This document shows positions 35,745 to 44,452 of a stretch of 64,000 bases of DNA, one piece after another. The notes below the pieces were generated by a model, which was given only the letters and a program-made list of their open reading frames with translations, was not told the origin of the DNA and did no database searches. The DNA lies in NCBI GenBank assembly GCA_002291465.1, contig CP021238.1:3224001-3288000 (forward strand), in the 5' to 3' direction. Both the position numbers and the translations under genes were made by a program. The number at the start of each line of letters is the position of its first letter. Position 1 is the stretch's first letter. Source of the DNA: Mycobacterium lepraemurium. Lineage in GTDB: Bacteria; Actinomycetota; Actinomycetes; Mycobacteriales; Mycobacteriaceae.

Positions 35745-36955
35745 GCGCTGCGGGTGCGGCCGGACCGCTGGACGGCATCCGGGTGCTCGAGCTGGGCACC
35801 CTGATCGCCGGCCCGTTCGCCGGCCGGCTACTGGGCGACATGGGCGCCGACGTGATCAAGGTGGAGCTCCCCCGGGCGCCGGACCCGCTGCGCACCTGGG
35901 GCCAGGCCGAGGTCGATGGGCACCACGTGTTCTGGACGGTGCACGCCCGCAACAAACGAGCGATCACCCTCGACCTGCGCCACCCGAGCGGCCGCGAGCT
36001 GTTCTGCGAACTCGTCGAGAAGTCCGACATCGTGGTGGAGAACTTCCGTCCGGGCACGCTGGAGAAGTGGAACCTGGGCTATGACGTGCTGTGCGAACGC
36101 AACCCCGGCAGCATACTGGTCCGGGTGTCCGGCTACGGGCAGACCGGACCCGACGCCGCCAAGGCCGGGTACGCCTCAGTCGCCGAGGCGGCCAGCGGAC
36201 TGCGCCACCTCAACGGTTTTCCCGGCGGCCCGCCGCCCCGGCTAGCGCTGTCGCTCGGCGACAGCCTGGCCGGCATGTTCGGCGCCCAGGGCGCACTGGC
36301 CGCGCTGTACCGCCGCAGCGTCACCGGCCGCGGCCAGGTGGTCGACGTCGCGCTGACCGAATCCTGTTTGGCCGTACAGGAATCCACGATCCCGGATTAC
36401 GACGTCGGTGGGGTGGTGCGCGGGCTGTCGGGCACCCGGCTCGAGGGCATCGCCCCGTCCAACATCTACCGCAGCGCCGACGGCTCGTGGGTGGCGATCG
36501 CCGCCAACCAGGACACCGTGTTCGCCCGGCTGTGCAAGGCGATGGGCCGCGCCGAGCTGGCCACCGACGAACGGTTCACCACCCACGTCGCGCGCTGCCG
36601 CAACCAGGACGAACTCGACGGGATCATCGGCGAGTGGGCCGCACAGCGCCAGCCTGACGAGATCATCGAAACCCTTTCCGCCGCAGGCGTGATCGCCGGG
36701 CCGATCAACACGGTCGCCGAGGTAGTCAACGATCCGCAGCTGCGGGCCCGCGACATGCTGGTCGAGCATTACGACGAGCGGCTGCGGTGCAACGTGCTGG
36801 GGCCGGGCATCGTGCCGGTGCTCTCGGAATCGCCGGGCCGGCTGCGCAACGCGGGTCCGGCGCGGCCGGGCCAGCACAACGACGAGGTGTACCGCGGGCT
36901 GCTGGGCAAGACCGCCGAGGAACTCGAGGAGCTGCGGGCACAGGAGGTACTGTGA
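35741..36955 (+). CDS. CaiB/BaiF family (class III) CoA-transferase
   Basis: 404 residues; ATG 35741 overlaps the previous TGA (ATGA). N-terminal GIRVLELGTLIAGPFAGRLLGDMGADVIKVE is the family hallmark, followed by NKRAITLDLRHPSGRELF and VENFRPGTLEKW. The catalytic Asp is probably that of LSLGDSLAGMFGAQGALAAL. Class III transferases move CoA between carboxylic acids through aspartyl-CoA anhydride intermediates. Here it would activate the acid released upstream before cleavage by the HMG-CoA-lyase-like enzyme encoded next. Cytoplasmic. Intact. Confidence 0.88.
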   Translation: MSAAGAAGPLDGIRVLELGTLIAGPFAGRLLGDMGADVIKVELPRAPDPLRTWGQAEVDGHHVFWTVHARNKRAITLDLRHPSGRELFCELVEKSDIVVENFRPGTLEKWNLGYDVLCERNPGSILVRVSGYGQTGPDAAKAGYASVAEAASGLRHLNGFPGGPPPRLALSLGDSLAGMFGAQGALAALYRRSVTGRGQVVDVALTESCLAVQESTIPDYDVGGVVRGLSGTRLEGIAPSNIYRSADGSWVAIAANQDTVFARLCKAMGRAELATDERFTTHVARCRNQDELDGIIGEWAAQRQPDEIIETLSAAGVIAGPINTVAEVVNDPQLRARDMLVEHYDERLRCNVLGPGIVPVLSESPGRLRNAGPARPGQHNDEVYRGLLGKTAEELEELRAQEVL

Positions 36956-37857
36956 GCACACATGTGGCCATCCGCGAGGTGGCGCTGCGCGACGGCCTGC
37001 AGATCGAGGCGCCGATCCCGTTGTCCGCCAAGCTCGAACTGCTGGCCGCGGTGGCGGCCACCGGGGTGCGCGAGGTCGAGGCCACCGCGTTCGTCTCCCC
37101 ATCCAAGGTGCCGTCGATGGCCGACGCCGCCAGCCTGGCCGCCCACCTGGCCGACTACCCCGACATCGAATTCTCCGCCCTGGTCGCCAGTCCCAACAGC
37201 GCCAGGCGAGCGGTCGCCACCGGGTTGCGCGCCATCGAATACGTGGTGGCCGCCGACGACACGTTCAGCACGGCCAACGTCGGGCGCACCAGCGCCGAGG
37301 CCACCGAACAGATCGGCGACATCGTCGCCATCGCCCACGACGGCCCGAGCCCGCCGGCCACCGTCGAAGTCGTCATCGCCACCGCCTGGGACTCACCGTT
37401 CGAAGGCCCCACTCCCCCGCAGCGGGTGCTCGACATCGCCGCCGCGGCCCGCGACCGCGGGGCCGACCGGCTGTCGATCGCCGACACCATCGGCACGGCG
37501 ACCCCCGGCCGGGTGAGTTCGCTGATCGCGCAACTGCTTCCGGTGATCGGGGACATGCCGCTGGGCGGTCATTTCCACAACACCCGCGGCTGCGGGCTGG
37601 CCAGCGCGTACGCGGCGGTCGGCGCCGGGGTCACCCGGCTGGACGCGACGGTCGGCGGGCTGGGTGGCTGCCCGTTCGCGCCCGGGGCCACCGGCAACAT
37701 CGCCACCGAGGACCTGGTGTACCTACTCACCGACAGCGGATTCGACGTGGACGTCGACCTGCAGGCCGCCATCGCCGCCGCCGGTGTCGCGAAAACACTT
37801 GTGGGGCATGACCTTACCAGTGCCCTGCTGCGCGCCGGGGACCGGCGGAGAAGTTGA
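36952..37857 (+). CDS. Hydroxymethylglutaryl-CoA lyase-like aldolase
   Basis: 301 residues; GTG 36952 overlaps the TGA of the CoA transferase. A TIM-barrel DRE/HMGL enzyme with the N-terminal metal/substrate motif ALRDGLQ, ADTIGTATP, the metal-binding HFHNTRG and the family signature Cys loop GGLGGCPFAPGATGNIATED. It should split a 3-hydroxy-3-methyl(alkyl)glutaryl-type CoA to acetyl-CoA plus a keto acid. HMG-CoA itself is an intermediate of leucine breakdown, but the neighbours (cupin dioxygenase, hydrolase, CoA transferase) suggest a different, possibly aromatic or terpenoid-derived, substrate. Intact. Confidence 0.88.
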   Translation: MSTHVAIREVALRDGLQIEAPIPLSAKLELLAAVAATGVREVEATAFVSPSKVPSMADAASLAAHLADYPDIEFSALVASPNSARRAVATGLRAIEYVVAADDTFSTANVGRTSAEATEQIGDIVAIAHDGPSPPATVEVVIATAWDSPFEGPTPPQRVLDIAAAARDRGADRLSIADTIGTATPGRVSSLIAQLLPVIGDMPLGGHFHNTRGCGLASAYAAVGAGVTRLDATVGGLGGCPFAPGATGNIATEDLVYLLTDSGFDVDVDLQAAIAAAGVAKTLVGHDLTSALLRAGDRRRS

Positions 37858-37871
37858 GAACGGGGTCCCTG

Positions 37872-38483
37872 ATGCCAGCCGAACTGCTGACCGCCAAGGG
37901 CCGCCAGACCAGGCAGGCCATCGAGCAGGCCGCCCGTAAGCTGTTCGCTGAGCGGGGTTTTCACGGCACCACGCTGGCCGACATCACGTCGGCTGCCGGG
38001 AAATCCCCGGCGGTGTTCTACCGGTATTTCGCCGACAAGGAAGACCTGCTGGCCGTGCTCGCGGAGTCCTTCCTGCACGAGGTGGTCACGCCCTCGGGGC
38101 TCAGCGTCCACCTGCCGGACTCCCCCGACGACGACACCTTCTTCACCGCGGTGGTCACCGGCTACTGGAACATGTTCAAGCAGAACATCGGCATCATGAT
38201 CGCGGTGGCCCAGCTGGCCGCCACCCAGCAACGGTTCGCGGCGGTGCAGAACGAATTCCGGCGCTTCGGAATCGACCTGGTGGCGGCGTCGGTTCGCCGC
38301 GCCCAGGAGCAGGGTTACGGCGCCGAGCTGCACCCCCAGCACACCGCGGCGGCCATCGCGCTGCTGTTCGAGAACTTCACCACCGTGTTCGTCGGCCCGT
38401 CCGGTCTGAGCATCAAGATCAGCGACGAGGACGCCATCGCCACCCTCTCGACGATCTGGAAGAAAACTCTCTACGGCGTGTAA
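37872..38483 (+). CDS. TetR-family transcriptional regulator of the catabolic operon
   Basis: 203 residues from ATG 37872; a TTG at 37854 in the same frame is an alternative. The HTH at residues 12-58 is canonical (RQAIEQAARKLFAERGFHGT, TLADITSAAGKSPAVFYRYF, ADKEDLL), followed by a ligand-binding all-helical domain. It lies within the operon between the aldolase and the acyl-CoA dehydrogenase, a common place for a self-regulator that responds to a CoA thioester. The inverted repeat at 33417-33432 is its likeliest operator, but this is unproven. Intact. Confidence 0.85.
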   Translation: MPAELLTAKGRQTRQAIEQAARKLFAERGFHGTTLADITSAAGKSPAVFYRYFADKEDLLAVLAESFLHEVVTPSGLSVHLPDSPDDDTFFTAVVTGYWNMFKQNIGIMIAVAQLAATQQRFAAVQNEFRRFGIDLVAASVRRAQEQGYGAELHPQHTAAAIALLFENFTTVFVGPSGLSIKISDEDAIATLSTIWKKTLYGV

Positions 38484-38493
38484 GGAGACAGCT

Positions 38494-39731
38494 ATGGATT
38501 TCACCCTGCCCGAACACCTTCCGGGCGTGCTCGGCGAGATGGACGCGTTCATCGAGAATGAGATCAAACCGCTGGAGCGCGAGCACATCCAGTATTTCGA
38601 CCAGCGCCGCGAGCATGCCCGCACCGATTGGGACAACGACGGGGTCCCCACCCGCGAATGGGAGGACCTGCTGGCCGAGATGCGCCGACGGGCCGACCGG
38701 GCGGGCTGGCTGCGGTACGGATTGCCCGCGTCGCTGGGGGGTCGCGACGGCAGCAACGTCGACATGGCGGTCATTCGGGAACACCTGGCGCACAAGGGTC
38801 TTGGCCTGCACAACGACCTGCAGAACGAGTCGTCGATCGTCGGGAACTTCCCGCAGGTGATCATGATGGAGCGGTTCGGCACCGACGAACAGCGCCGGGA
38901 GTGGTCGCAGGCGCTGATCACCGGGGAACGTTCCATGGCGTTCGGCCTGACCGAGCCGCAGCACGGCTCGGACGCCACCTGGCTTCAGACCCGCGCCGAA
39001 CGCGACGGTGACGGCTGGGTGATCAACGGCGCCAAGCGATTCAACACCGGCGTGCACCGCGCCACCCACGACCTGATCTTCGCCCGCACCTCCGGTGAGC
39101 CCGGGGCCGCGGTGGGCATCACCGCGTTCGTGGTGCCGACCGACGCGCCCGGATTCACGGTGCCCTACTCTGGTGGACGTTCAACATGCCCACCGACCAC
39201 GGCGAGGTCGAGCTGACCGATGTCCGGGTGCCCGCCGACGCGGTGCTGGGTGAGGTGGACCGCGGACTCGAAGTCGCGCAAACCTTCCTGCACGAGAATA
39301 GGATTCGGCAAGCGGCCAGCAGCCTGGGTACCGCCCAGTACTGCATCGACCGGGCCGCCGAATACGCCGGCAGCCGAACGGTGTTCGGCAAACCGCTATC
39401 GGTCAACCAGGCCGTGCAATGGCCGCTGGCCGAACTGCAGACCGAAGCCCAGATGGTGCGGCTGCTCGTGCAGTACGCGGCCTGGCACCTGGACCGCGAC
39501 CACCACATGGAGGTATCCGACAAGGTGTCGATGGCCAACTACCGGGCCAACCGGCTGGTCTGCGACGCCGCCGACCGGGCCATGCAGATCTTCGGCGGCC
39601 TCGGCTACAGCCGGCACGAACCGTTCGAGCACATCTACCGCCATCACCGCCGCTACCGGATCACCGAGGGCGCCGAGGAGATCCAGATCCGCCGGGTGGC
39701 GCAGCGGCTGTTCAAATTCGGCAAGAAGTGA
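38494..39731 (+). pseudogene. Acyl-CoA dehydrogenase (ACAD10/11- or LvaC-like), single-base frameshift
   Basis: ATG 38494 (MDFTLPEHLPGVLGEMDAFI). The FAD and substrate motifs are present: MAFGLTEPQHGSDATWLQTR, WVINGAKRFNTG, and at the C-terminus RAMQIFGGLGYSRHEPFEHI and RITEGAEEIQIRRVAQ. After FTVPY at about 39169 one base is missing (PYYWWTFNMPTDHGE expected), and the second half is read from about 39172 in another frame to TGA 39729-39731. The stop overlaps the ATG of a kinase gene. FadE-kinase adjacency resembles the mammalian ACAD10/ACAD11 fusion and bacterial LvaC-LvaA, in which a phosphorylated 4-hydroxyacyl-CoA is the substrate. That assignment is inference. Confidence 0.8.
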
Positions 39732-40729
39732 TGGACAGCGATGCGGCCAAACTGCGCCCCAAACTGGAAGGGGTGCTGGCCACCGCGCTCGGCGCCGGCA
39801 CTGCCGTCGAGCAGCTGCGCGCGCTGACCGGCGGGGCCAGCAGAACCACCTGGGCGTTCGACACCGTCACCGGCGGGCGGCGCCGCCCGCTGATCCTGCG
39901 CACCGGCCCGCCCGCCGACGTGCACGCCGGCATGGAGCTCGAAGCCCAGGCGCAAGCCGCCGCCGCGGCCGCCGGCGCCCCGGTCCCCCACATCCTGGTC
40001 GCCGACAATTCGCCTGCCGCACTGGGCAATCCGTTCCTGATCTGCGACGAGATCAAGGGCGAGACCATCGCGCGGCGCATCCAGCGCCGGCTCGACGCCG
40101 CCGACGGCCACGCGGCCCGGGCCCACCTGCTCGGGCGATGCGCGCACGCGGTGGCCGCCATCCACCGCGCCGAGATAGACCGGATCCAGGACCCGGGCCT
40201 GAGGCGCCAAGACCAACTCGCCGAATGGCGGCAACGCCTCGACGACATGGACGACACCACCGCCACCTTCGAATGGGCGTTTCGCTGGCTGGCCGCCCAC
40301 CGGCCCCGTGCGGCGCCGGTGGTGTTGGTGCACGGCGACTTCCGGATGGGCAATCTCATTGTCGACGGCGCCCAGCTTGCCGCGGTACTGGATTGGGAGC
40401 TGGTGCATGTCGGCCAGGCGTATGAGGACCTGGCCTGGTTCTGCATCCGCGCCTGGCGATTCGGCGCCCCGGCCGGCCTCGGCGCCGGCGGCCTGGGCAG
40501 CATCGAGAGCTTCCTGCGTGCCTACGAGCAGGCCAGCGCGACGACCGTGGACCGGGCGGCGTTCCACTGGTAGCTGGTGCTGACCACGCTGCGCTGGGGG
40601 GTGATCTGCCGCTACCAGGCGTAGTGGCACCTGGGCGGCCTGCACCGCTCGGTCGAGCTGGCCACCATCGACCGGCGCGTCTGCGAGACCGAGTGGGATC
40701 TACTCAACCTGCTCGAACGGGCCACCTGA
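39731..40729 (+). pseudogene. APH-type phosphotransferase (LvaA/ACAD10-kinase-like) with two in-frame TAG codons
   Basis: ATG 39731. Protein-kinase-like aminoglycoside phosphotransferase fold: LTGGASRTTWAFDT (P-loop-like), RPLILRTGPP (ATP-binding segment), PFLICDEIKGETI hinge, catalytic VLVHGDFRMGNLIV (HGDxxxGN) and metal site AVLDWELVHVG (DxE). A TAG at 40571-40573 stands where FHWW is expected (TGG to TAG), and a second TAG at 40622-40624 where YQAQWHLGG is expected (CAG to TAG). The frame is otherwise clean to TGA 40727-40729. The catalytic core survives but the C-terminal 52 residues are lost. Overlaps by one base with the FadE stop and the DUF6285 start. Not an antibiotic-resistance gene by context; it probably phosphorylates hydroxyacyl-CoA. 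Confidence 0.8.
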
Positions 40730-41067
40730 TGATCGGCCCCTATGGCCGCCCGCTGGCCGCCGAACTCGTCGCCACCGTGGCCGAATTCCTGGAGACCGAC
40801 GTGCGCGCGGCGACCGAGGGGCAGGTCAACTTCCACGCCCGGGTGGCCGCCAACGCGTTGCGCATTGTCGAGCGCGAACTGCTCGACGACAGCGAAGCGG
40901 AATCGCGTGCCGCCCTGGCCGCCTTGGGTTTCGCCGAGGAGGAGCAGCTCGCCGCCGCGATACGCGCCGGGGAGATGGACGCGCGGGCCGACGACGTCAT
41001 CGCCTGCCTGCGCACGCTGGTGCGACGCCGGTTGGCCGTCGCCCATCCCGGCTACGACAACGAATAG
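40729..41067 (+). CDS. DUF6285-family small protein (LvaB-like partner of the kinase)
   Basis: 112 residues; ATG 40729 shares its first base with the kinase stop. All-helical and soluble (PYGRPLAAELVATVAEFLET, FHARVAANALRIVERELLDD), with a C-terminal VIACLRTLVRRRLAVAHPGY. DUF6285 proteins regularly follow an APH kinase and an acyl-CoA dehydrogenase. In the Pseudomonas levulinate pathway a small protein (LvaB) in this place is required with the kinase LvaA. I infer the same job here: subunit of a hydroxyacyl-CoA kinase. It is intact although both its putative partners are broken. Confidence 0.7.
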   Translation: MIGPYGRPLAAELVATVAEFLETDVRAATEGQVNFHARVAANALRIVERELLDDSEAESRAALAALGFAEEEQLAAAIRAGEMDARADDVIACLRTLVRRRLAVAHPGYDNE

Positions 41068-41109
41068 CGACAACGAACAGCAGCGAACCATCGGAGCCGG
41101 AGGTAAGCC

Positions 41110-41496
41110 ATGACCGCCAAAGCCGCGAAACCCGTCGTCGACACGGCCGACCGGCTGTTCGCCGCCATCGAGCGCGGTGACGTGACCGCGGTCGCGGCGA
41201 TGTGGAGCGACGACATCGCGGTGTGGCGGGTCGGCTCCCGCCGCGACGACGACAAGGCCCGCGCCGTGCGGGTGATCGACTGGTTCATCGGTGCGACCGC
41301 CCGGCGCCGCTACCAGATCCTGGACCGGCAGCTGTTCGACGGAGGCTTCGTCCAGCAGCACGTCTTGCACGCCACCGGGCATGGCGGGCAAGCGATCTCG
41401 CTGCGGGTGTGCATCGTGATCAGGGTGGGCGCGCACGGCATGATCGAGCGCATCGACGAATACTTCGATCCCGCCGGGGTAGCGCCGCTGATGTGA
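41110..41496 (+). CDS. SnoaL/limonene-epoxide-hydrolase-like (NTF2 fold) protein
   Basis: 128 residues from ATG 41110 after a GGAG-type ribosome site. The NTF2-like cone is recognisable: ADRLFAAIERGDVTAVAAMW, SDDIAVWRVG, the central VIDWFIGATARRRYQI, QQHVLHATGHGGQAISLRVC, and a final MIERIDEYFDPAGV strand. The family binds or converts small hydrophobic molecules (isomerases, dehydratases, epoxide hydrolases). As a late gene of the catabolic operon it may act on the same substrate. Exact reaction unknown. Intact. Confidence 0.7.
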   Translation: MTAKAAKPVVDTADRLFAAIERGDVTAVAAMWSDDIAVWRVGSRRDDDKARAVRVIDWFIGATARRRYQILDRQLFDGGFVQQHVLHATGHGGQAISLRVCIVIRVGAHGMIERIDEYFDPAGVAPLM

Positions 41497-41533
41497 TAGG
41501 CGCTAGATTCGCCACGACAGTTGGGGGTGATCG

Positions 41534-42070
41534 ATGACGACCTTGGAGACACTGCTGCACGATCCGGAGATGGCCGGCGTGTGAAACCTGGTGCCGGACC
41601 GCTCGGCCATCACTTTCAGGATCAAGAACATGTGGGGGCTGCTAACCGACCGGGGCCGCTTCACCGACTTCACCGGTGGCGGCCAACTGACCGGCAAGGG
41701 AGCGGTTTTCGGGCGCATCGACATCCGGGCCGCGTCGCTGGACACCGGGATCGGCCGCCGCGACCAGCACCTGCGCTCGCCCGACTTCTTCGATGTCGAA
41801 CGCTTCGAGAAGATCAGCGTGGTGGTCACCGGGCTGCAGCCGACTAGGGTCAAAAACGCCGACCTGCGCGCCGACTTCACCGTCAAGGGCGTCACCGCAC
41901 AACTGCCGCTGCCCGTCACGATCCTCGAGCTCGACGACGGCTCTATCCGGATCACCGGCGAAACCACGCTCGATCGCGTCCGATTCGACCTGGGCTGGAA
42001 CCGGTTCGGCATGATCGGCCGCACCGCGACGGCCGCGGCCGACGTCATCTTCGTCCGAGATTCGCAATAG
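41534..42070 (+). pseudogene. YceI-family protein with in-frame TGA
   Basis: ATG 41534 (MTTLETLLHDPEMAGV), then TGA at 41582-41584 where the family has Trp (VWNLVPDRSAITFRIKNMWG), most simply TGG to TGA. The rest is clean to 42070: LTDRGRFTDFTGGGQLTGKG, SLDTGIGRRDQHLRSPDFFD and a C-terminal FDLGWNRFGMIGRTATAAAD, the lipocalin-like YceI barrel. YceI proteins bind polyisoprenoids or related lipids. There is no signal peptide, so a cytoplasmic form. A shorter protein could begin at an internal codon after the stop. Last gene of the catabolic run. Confidence 0.75.
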
Positions 42071-42121
42071 ATTTTGCGGGCACCCCGATAAACCCACTGC
42101 GGCACCAGTAGCATCTGCAGC

Positions 42122-42535
42122 GTGTCGGACTCCACGCCCCAATCCAGCGTCGCCCTGCGGATCCTCGTCTACAGCAGCAACGCCCAGACCCGGGAACGGG
42201 TGATGCGGGCACTGGGCAGGCACCTGCATCCCGACCTGCCCGAGCTGAGCTACGTGGAGGTGGCCACCGGCCCGATGGTGGTCAAGACGATGGACCAGGG
42301 CGGCATCGACCTGGCCATCCTGGACGGCGAGGCCACCCCCACCGGGGGCATGGGAATCGCCAAACAGCTCAAGGACGAACTCGACGCCTGCCCGCCGCTG
42401 GTGGTGCTGACCGGGCGGCCCGACGATGCCTGGCTGGCGTCCTGGTCGCGCGCCGAAGCCGCGGTGCCGCATCCCATCGACCCCATCCTGCTGGGCCGCA
42501 CGGTGCTGAACCTGTTGCGCACCCCGGTTCGCTGA
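42122..42535 (+). CDS. Atypical orphan response-regulator receiver (Rv3143-like)
   Basis: 137 residues from GTG 42122. CheY-like receiver without an output domain. The probable phospho-acceptor Asp is in LAILDGEATPTGG (about residue 61). The N-terminal acidic pair that binds Mg is replaced (VYSSNAQTR), and the conserved Lys near the C-terminus is not evident (VPHPIDPILLG), so ordinary phosphorylation is doubtful. The conserved position immediately upstream of nuoA in M. tuberculosis (Rv3143) and here suggests a link with complex I, possibly protein-protein rather than transcriptional. Intact. Confidence 0.8.
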   Translation: MSDSTPQSSVALRILVYSSNAQTRERVMRALGRHLHPDLPELSYVEVATGPMVVKTMDQGGIDLAILDGEATPTGGMGIAKQLKDELDACPPLVVLTGRPDDAWLASWSRAEAAVPHPIDPILLGRTVLNLLRTPVR

Positions 42536-42676
42536 CCGGATCCACGCGTCCTCGTTGCCGCCGGGGCAATCCCCTGGCCGCAGTCCCCTGACTTTGCGCT
42601 GGACAGCGCGAGCACGGCGGCGTCAATACTGCAAAACGCCCACCCCGGGCAAGCGCGCCGCGCGCCGCGACGCTAT

Positions 42677-42704
42677 ATTGAAGATCACTGATTGAAGATC
42701 ACTG
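42677..42704 (+). repeat. 14-bp perfect tandem repeat upstream of nuoA
   Basis: ATTGAAGATCACTG occurs twice head to tail, at 42677-42690 and 42691-42704, in the 255-bp space between the Rv3143-like gene and nuoA, about 86 bp before the nuoA start. Directly repeated 14-mers in a promoter region may be paired regulator sites or a recent duplication; a TATATT element precedes the first copy. The rest of the gap shows no gene. Confidence 0.55.
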
Positions 42705-42790
42705 TGACGGTCCCGAAACTGGGTTCGCCAAAACAGCCCGGTTACCGCCTGGCCGCTGCAGGCGGCTCGCACGACGGATCATGGAGCGAG

Positions 42791-43168
42791 TTGAACGTCT
42801 ACATACCCATCCTGGTGCTGGGGGCGATCGCCACCGCCTTTGCCGTGGGCTCGGTGGTGACCGCGAGCCTAGCCGGCCCGTCACGTTTCAACAAGTCGAA
42901 GATGGCGGCCTACGAGTGCGGCATCGAGCCCACCGAAACCTCGGTGAGCGGCCCGCGCGCCACGGCCGGACAGCGGTTTCCGGTGAAGTACTACCTGACC
43001 GCGATGCTGTTCATCGTCTTCGACATCGAAATCGTGTTCCTGTACCCGTGGGCGGTCAGCTACGACGCGCTGGGCACCTTCGCTCTGATCGAGATGGTGG
43101 TCTTCATGCTCACGATTTTCGTGGCCTACGCCTACGTGTGGCGCCGCGGCGGCCTGACGTGGGACTGA
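42791..43168 (+). CDS. nuoA: NADH-quinone oxidoreductase subunit A
   Basis: 125 residues from TTG 42791 (start of [18 protein letters not shown]), preceded by GGAGCGAG. Open frame upstream to 42692 lacks family similarity. Three membrane helices and the conserved loop [13 protein letters not shown] plus [21 protein letters not shown] (the KYY and FDxE motifs of NuoA near the quinone channel). It is a membrane subunit at the junction of the hydrophilic arm. First gene of the 14-gene complex I operon. Confidence 0.93.
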   Translation: MNVYIPILVLGAIATAFAVGSVVTASLAGPSRFNKSKMAAYECGIEPTETSVSGPRATAGQRFPVKYYLTAMLFIVFDIEIVFLYPWAVSYDALGTFALIEMVVFMLTIFVAYAYVWRRGGLTWD

Positions 43169-43193
43169 GGACCGAGAGGGGATTGGGGTAAGC

Positions 43194-43748
43194 GTGGGTC
43201 TTGAGGAACAGCTGCCCGGCGGGATCCTGCTGTCGAAGGTCGAGAAGGTCGCCGGCTACGTCCGCAAGAACTCGCTGTGGCCGGCGACGTTCGGGCTGGC
43301 CTGTTGTGCCATCGAGATGATGGCAACCGCCGGGCCAAGATTCGACATCGCGCGGTTCGGCATGGAGCGGTTCTCGGCCACTCCCCGCCAGGCCGACCTG
43401 ATGATCGTCGCCGGTCGGGTGAGCCAGAAGATGGCCCCGGTGCTGCGCCAGATCTACGACCAGATGGCCGAGCCGAAATGGGTGCTGGCCATGGGGGTGT
43501 GCGCGTCATCCGGCGGGATGTTCAACAACTACGCGATCATGCAGGGCGTCGACCACGTCGTACCGGTGGACATCTACCTGCCCGGCTGCCCACCGCGCCC
43601 GGAGATGCTGTTGTACGCAATCCTGAAGCTGCACGAGAAGATTCAACAGATGCCGCTGGGCGTCAACCGGGAAACCGCCATCGCCGAAGCCGAGCAGGCG
43701 GCGCTGTCGGCCCGGCCCACCATCGAGATGCGCGGACTGCTGCGATGA
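43194..43748 (+). CDS. nuoB: NADH-quinone oxidoreductase subunit B
   Basis: 184 residues from GTG 43194. It carries the cysteines of terminal cluster N2: the tandem pair in LACCAIEMM, one in GVCASSGGM and one in LPGCPPRPE, all intact. Peripheral subunit that hands electrons to quinone. 25 bp after nuoA; its TGA overlaps the nuoC ATG. Confidence 0.96.
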   Translation: MGLEEQLPGGILLSKVEKVAGYVRKNSLWPATFGLACCAIEMMATAGPRFDIARFGMERFSATPRQADLMIVAGRVSQKMAPVLRQIYDQMAEPKWVLAMGVCASSGGMFNNYAIMQGVDHVVPVDIYLPGCPPRPEMLLYAILKLHEKIQQMPLGVNRETAIAEAEQAALSARPTIEMRGLLR

Positions 43749-44452
43749 GCTCGCCCGACCAGGACCCCCGCGAGGCGATAGCCCAGGGCGACGACGAAGT
43801 GATCGACGTTCGTCGGGGCATGTTCGGGGCGGCCGGCACCGGTGACACGTCCGGCTACGGGCGGCTGGTGCGCACGGTCACCCTGCCCGGCAGCAGCCCG
43901 CGACCCTACGGTGGCTACTTCGACGACGTCGTCGACACGTTGACCGAGTCGTTGCAGAGCAACGGCATTGAATTCCACCAGGCGATCGAGAAGGTCGTGG
44001 TGTACCGTGACGAGCTCACCTTGCACGTCGACCGGGCGGCACTGCCGCACGTGGCCCAGCACCTTCGCGACGACCCACGGCTGCGTTTCGAGATGTGCCT
44101 GGGCGTCAGCGGCGTGCACTACCCGCACGAGACGGGTCGCGAACTGCACGCCGTCTATCCGCTGCAGTCCATCACGCACAACCGCCGTGTCCGCCTGGAA
44201 GTGGCTGTGCCCGACGGGGATCCGCACATCCCGTCGCTGTACCGGATCTATCCGACCACCGACTGGCACGAGCGTGAGACCTACGACTTCTTCGGCATCA
44301 TCTTCGACGGGCACCCGTCGCTGACCCGCATCGAGATGCCGGACGACTGGCACGGGCATCCGCAGCGCAAGGACTACCCGCTCGGCGGGATCCCGGTCGA
44401 ATACAAAGGCGCACAGATACCCCCGCCCGACGAGCGGAGAGCGTACAACTGA
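43745..44452 (+). CDS. nuoC: NADH-quinone oxidoreductase subunit C (30 kDa)
   Basis: 235 residues from ATG 43745, overlapping nuoB. The 30-kDa signature [20 protein letters not shown] is present near residues 178-197, followed by [16 protein letters not shown]. The N-terminal 60 residues are acidic and variable, as in other mycobacteria. Structural subunit of the peripheral arm; separate from nuoD here rather than fused. The stop overlaps nuoD. Confidence 0.95.
   Translation: MSSPDQDPREAIAQGDDEVIDVRRGMFGAAGTGDTSGYGRLVRTVTLPGSSPRPYGGYFDDVVDTLTESLQSNGIEFHQAIEKVVVYRDELTLHVDRAALPHVAQHLRDDPRLRFEMCLGVSGVHYPHETGRELHAVYPLQSITHNRRVRLEVAVPDGDPHIPSLYRIYPTTDWHERETYDFFGIIFDGHPSLTRIEMPDDWHGHPQRKDYPLGGIPVEYKGAQIPPPDERRAYN

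Noticed and set aside
39731..40729. Antibiotic-resistance aminoglycoside phosphotransferase
   Set aside because: The kinase fold is shared, but the overlap with an acyl-CoA dehydrogenase and a DUF6285 gene points to acyl-CoA metabolism; moreover the gene has two stops.
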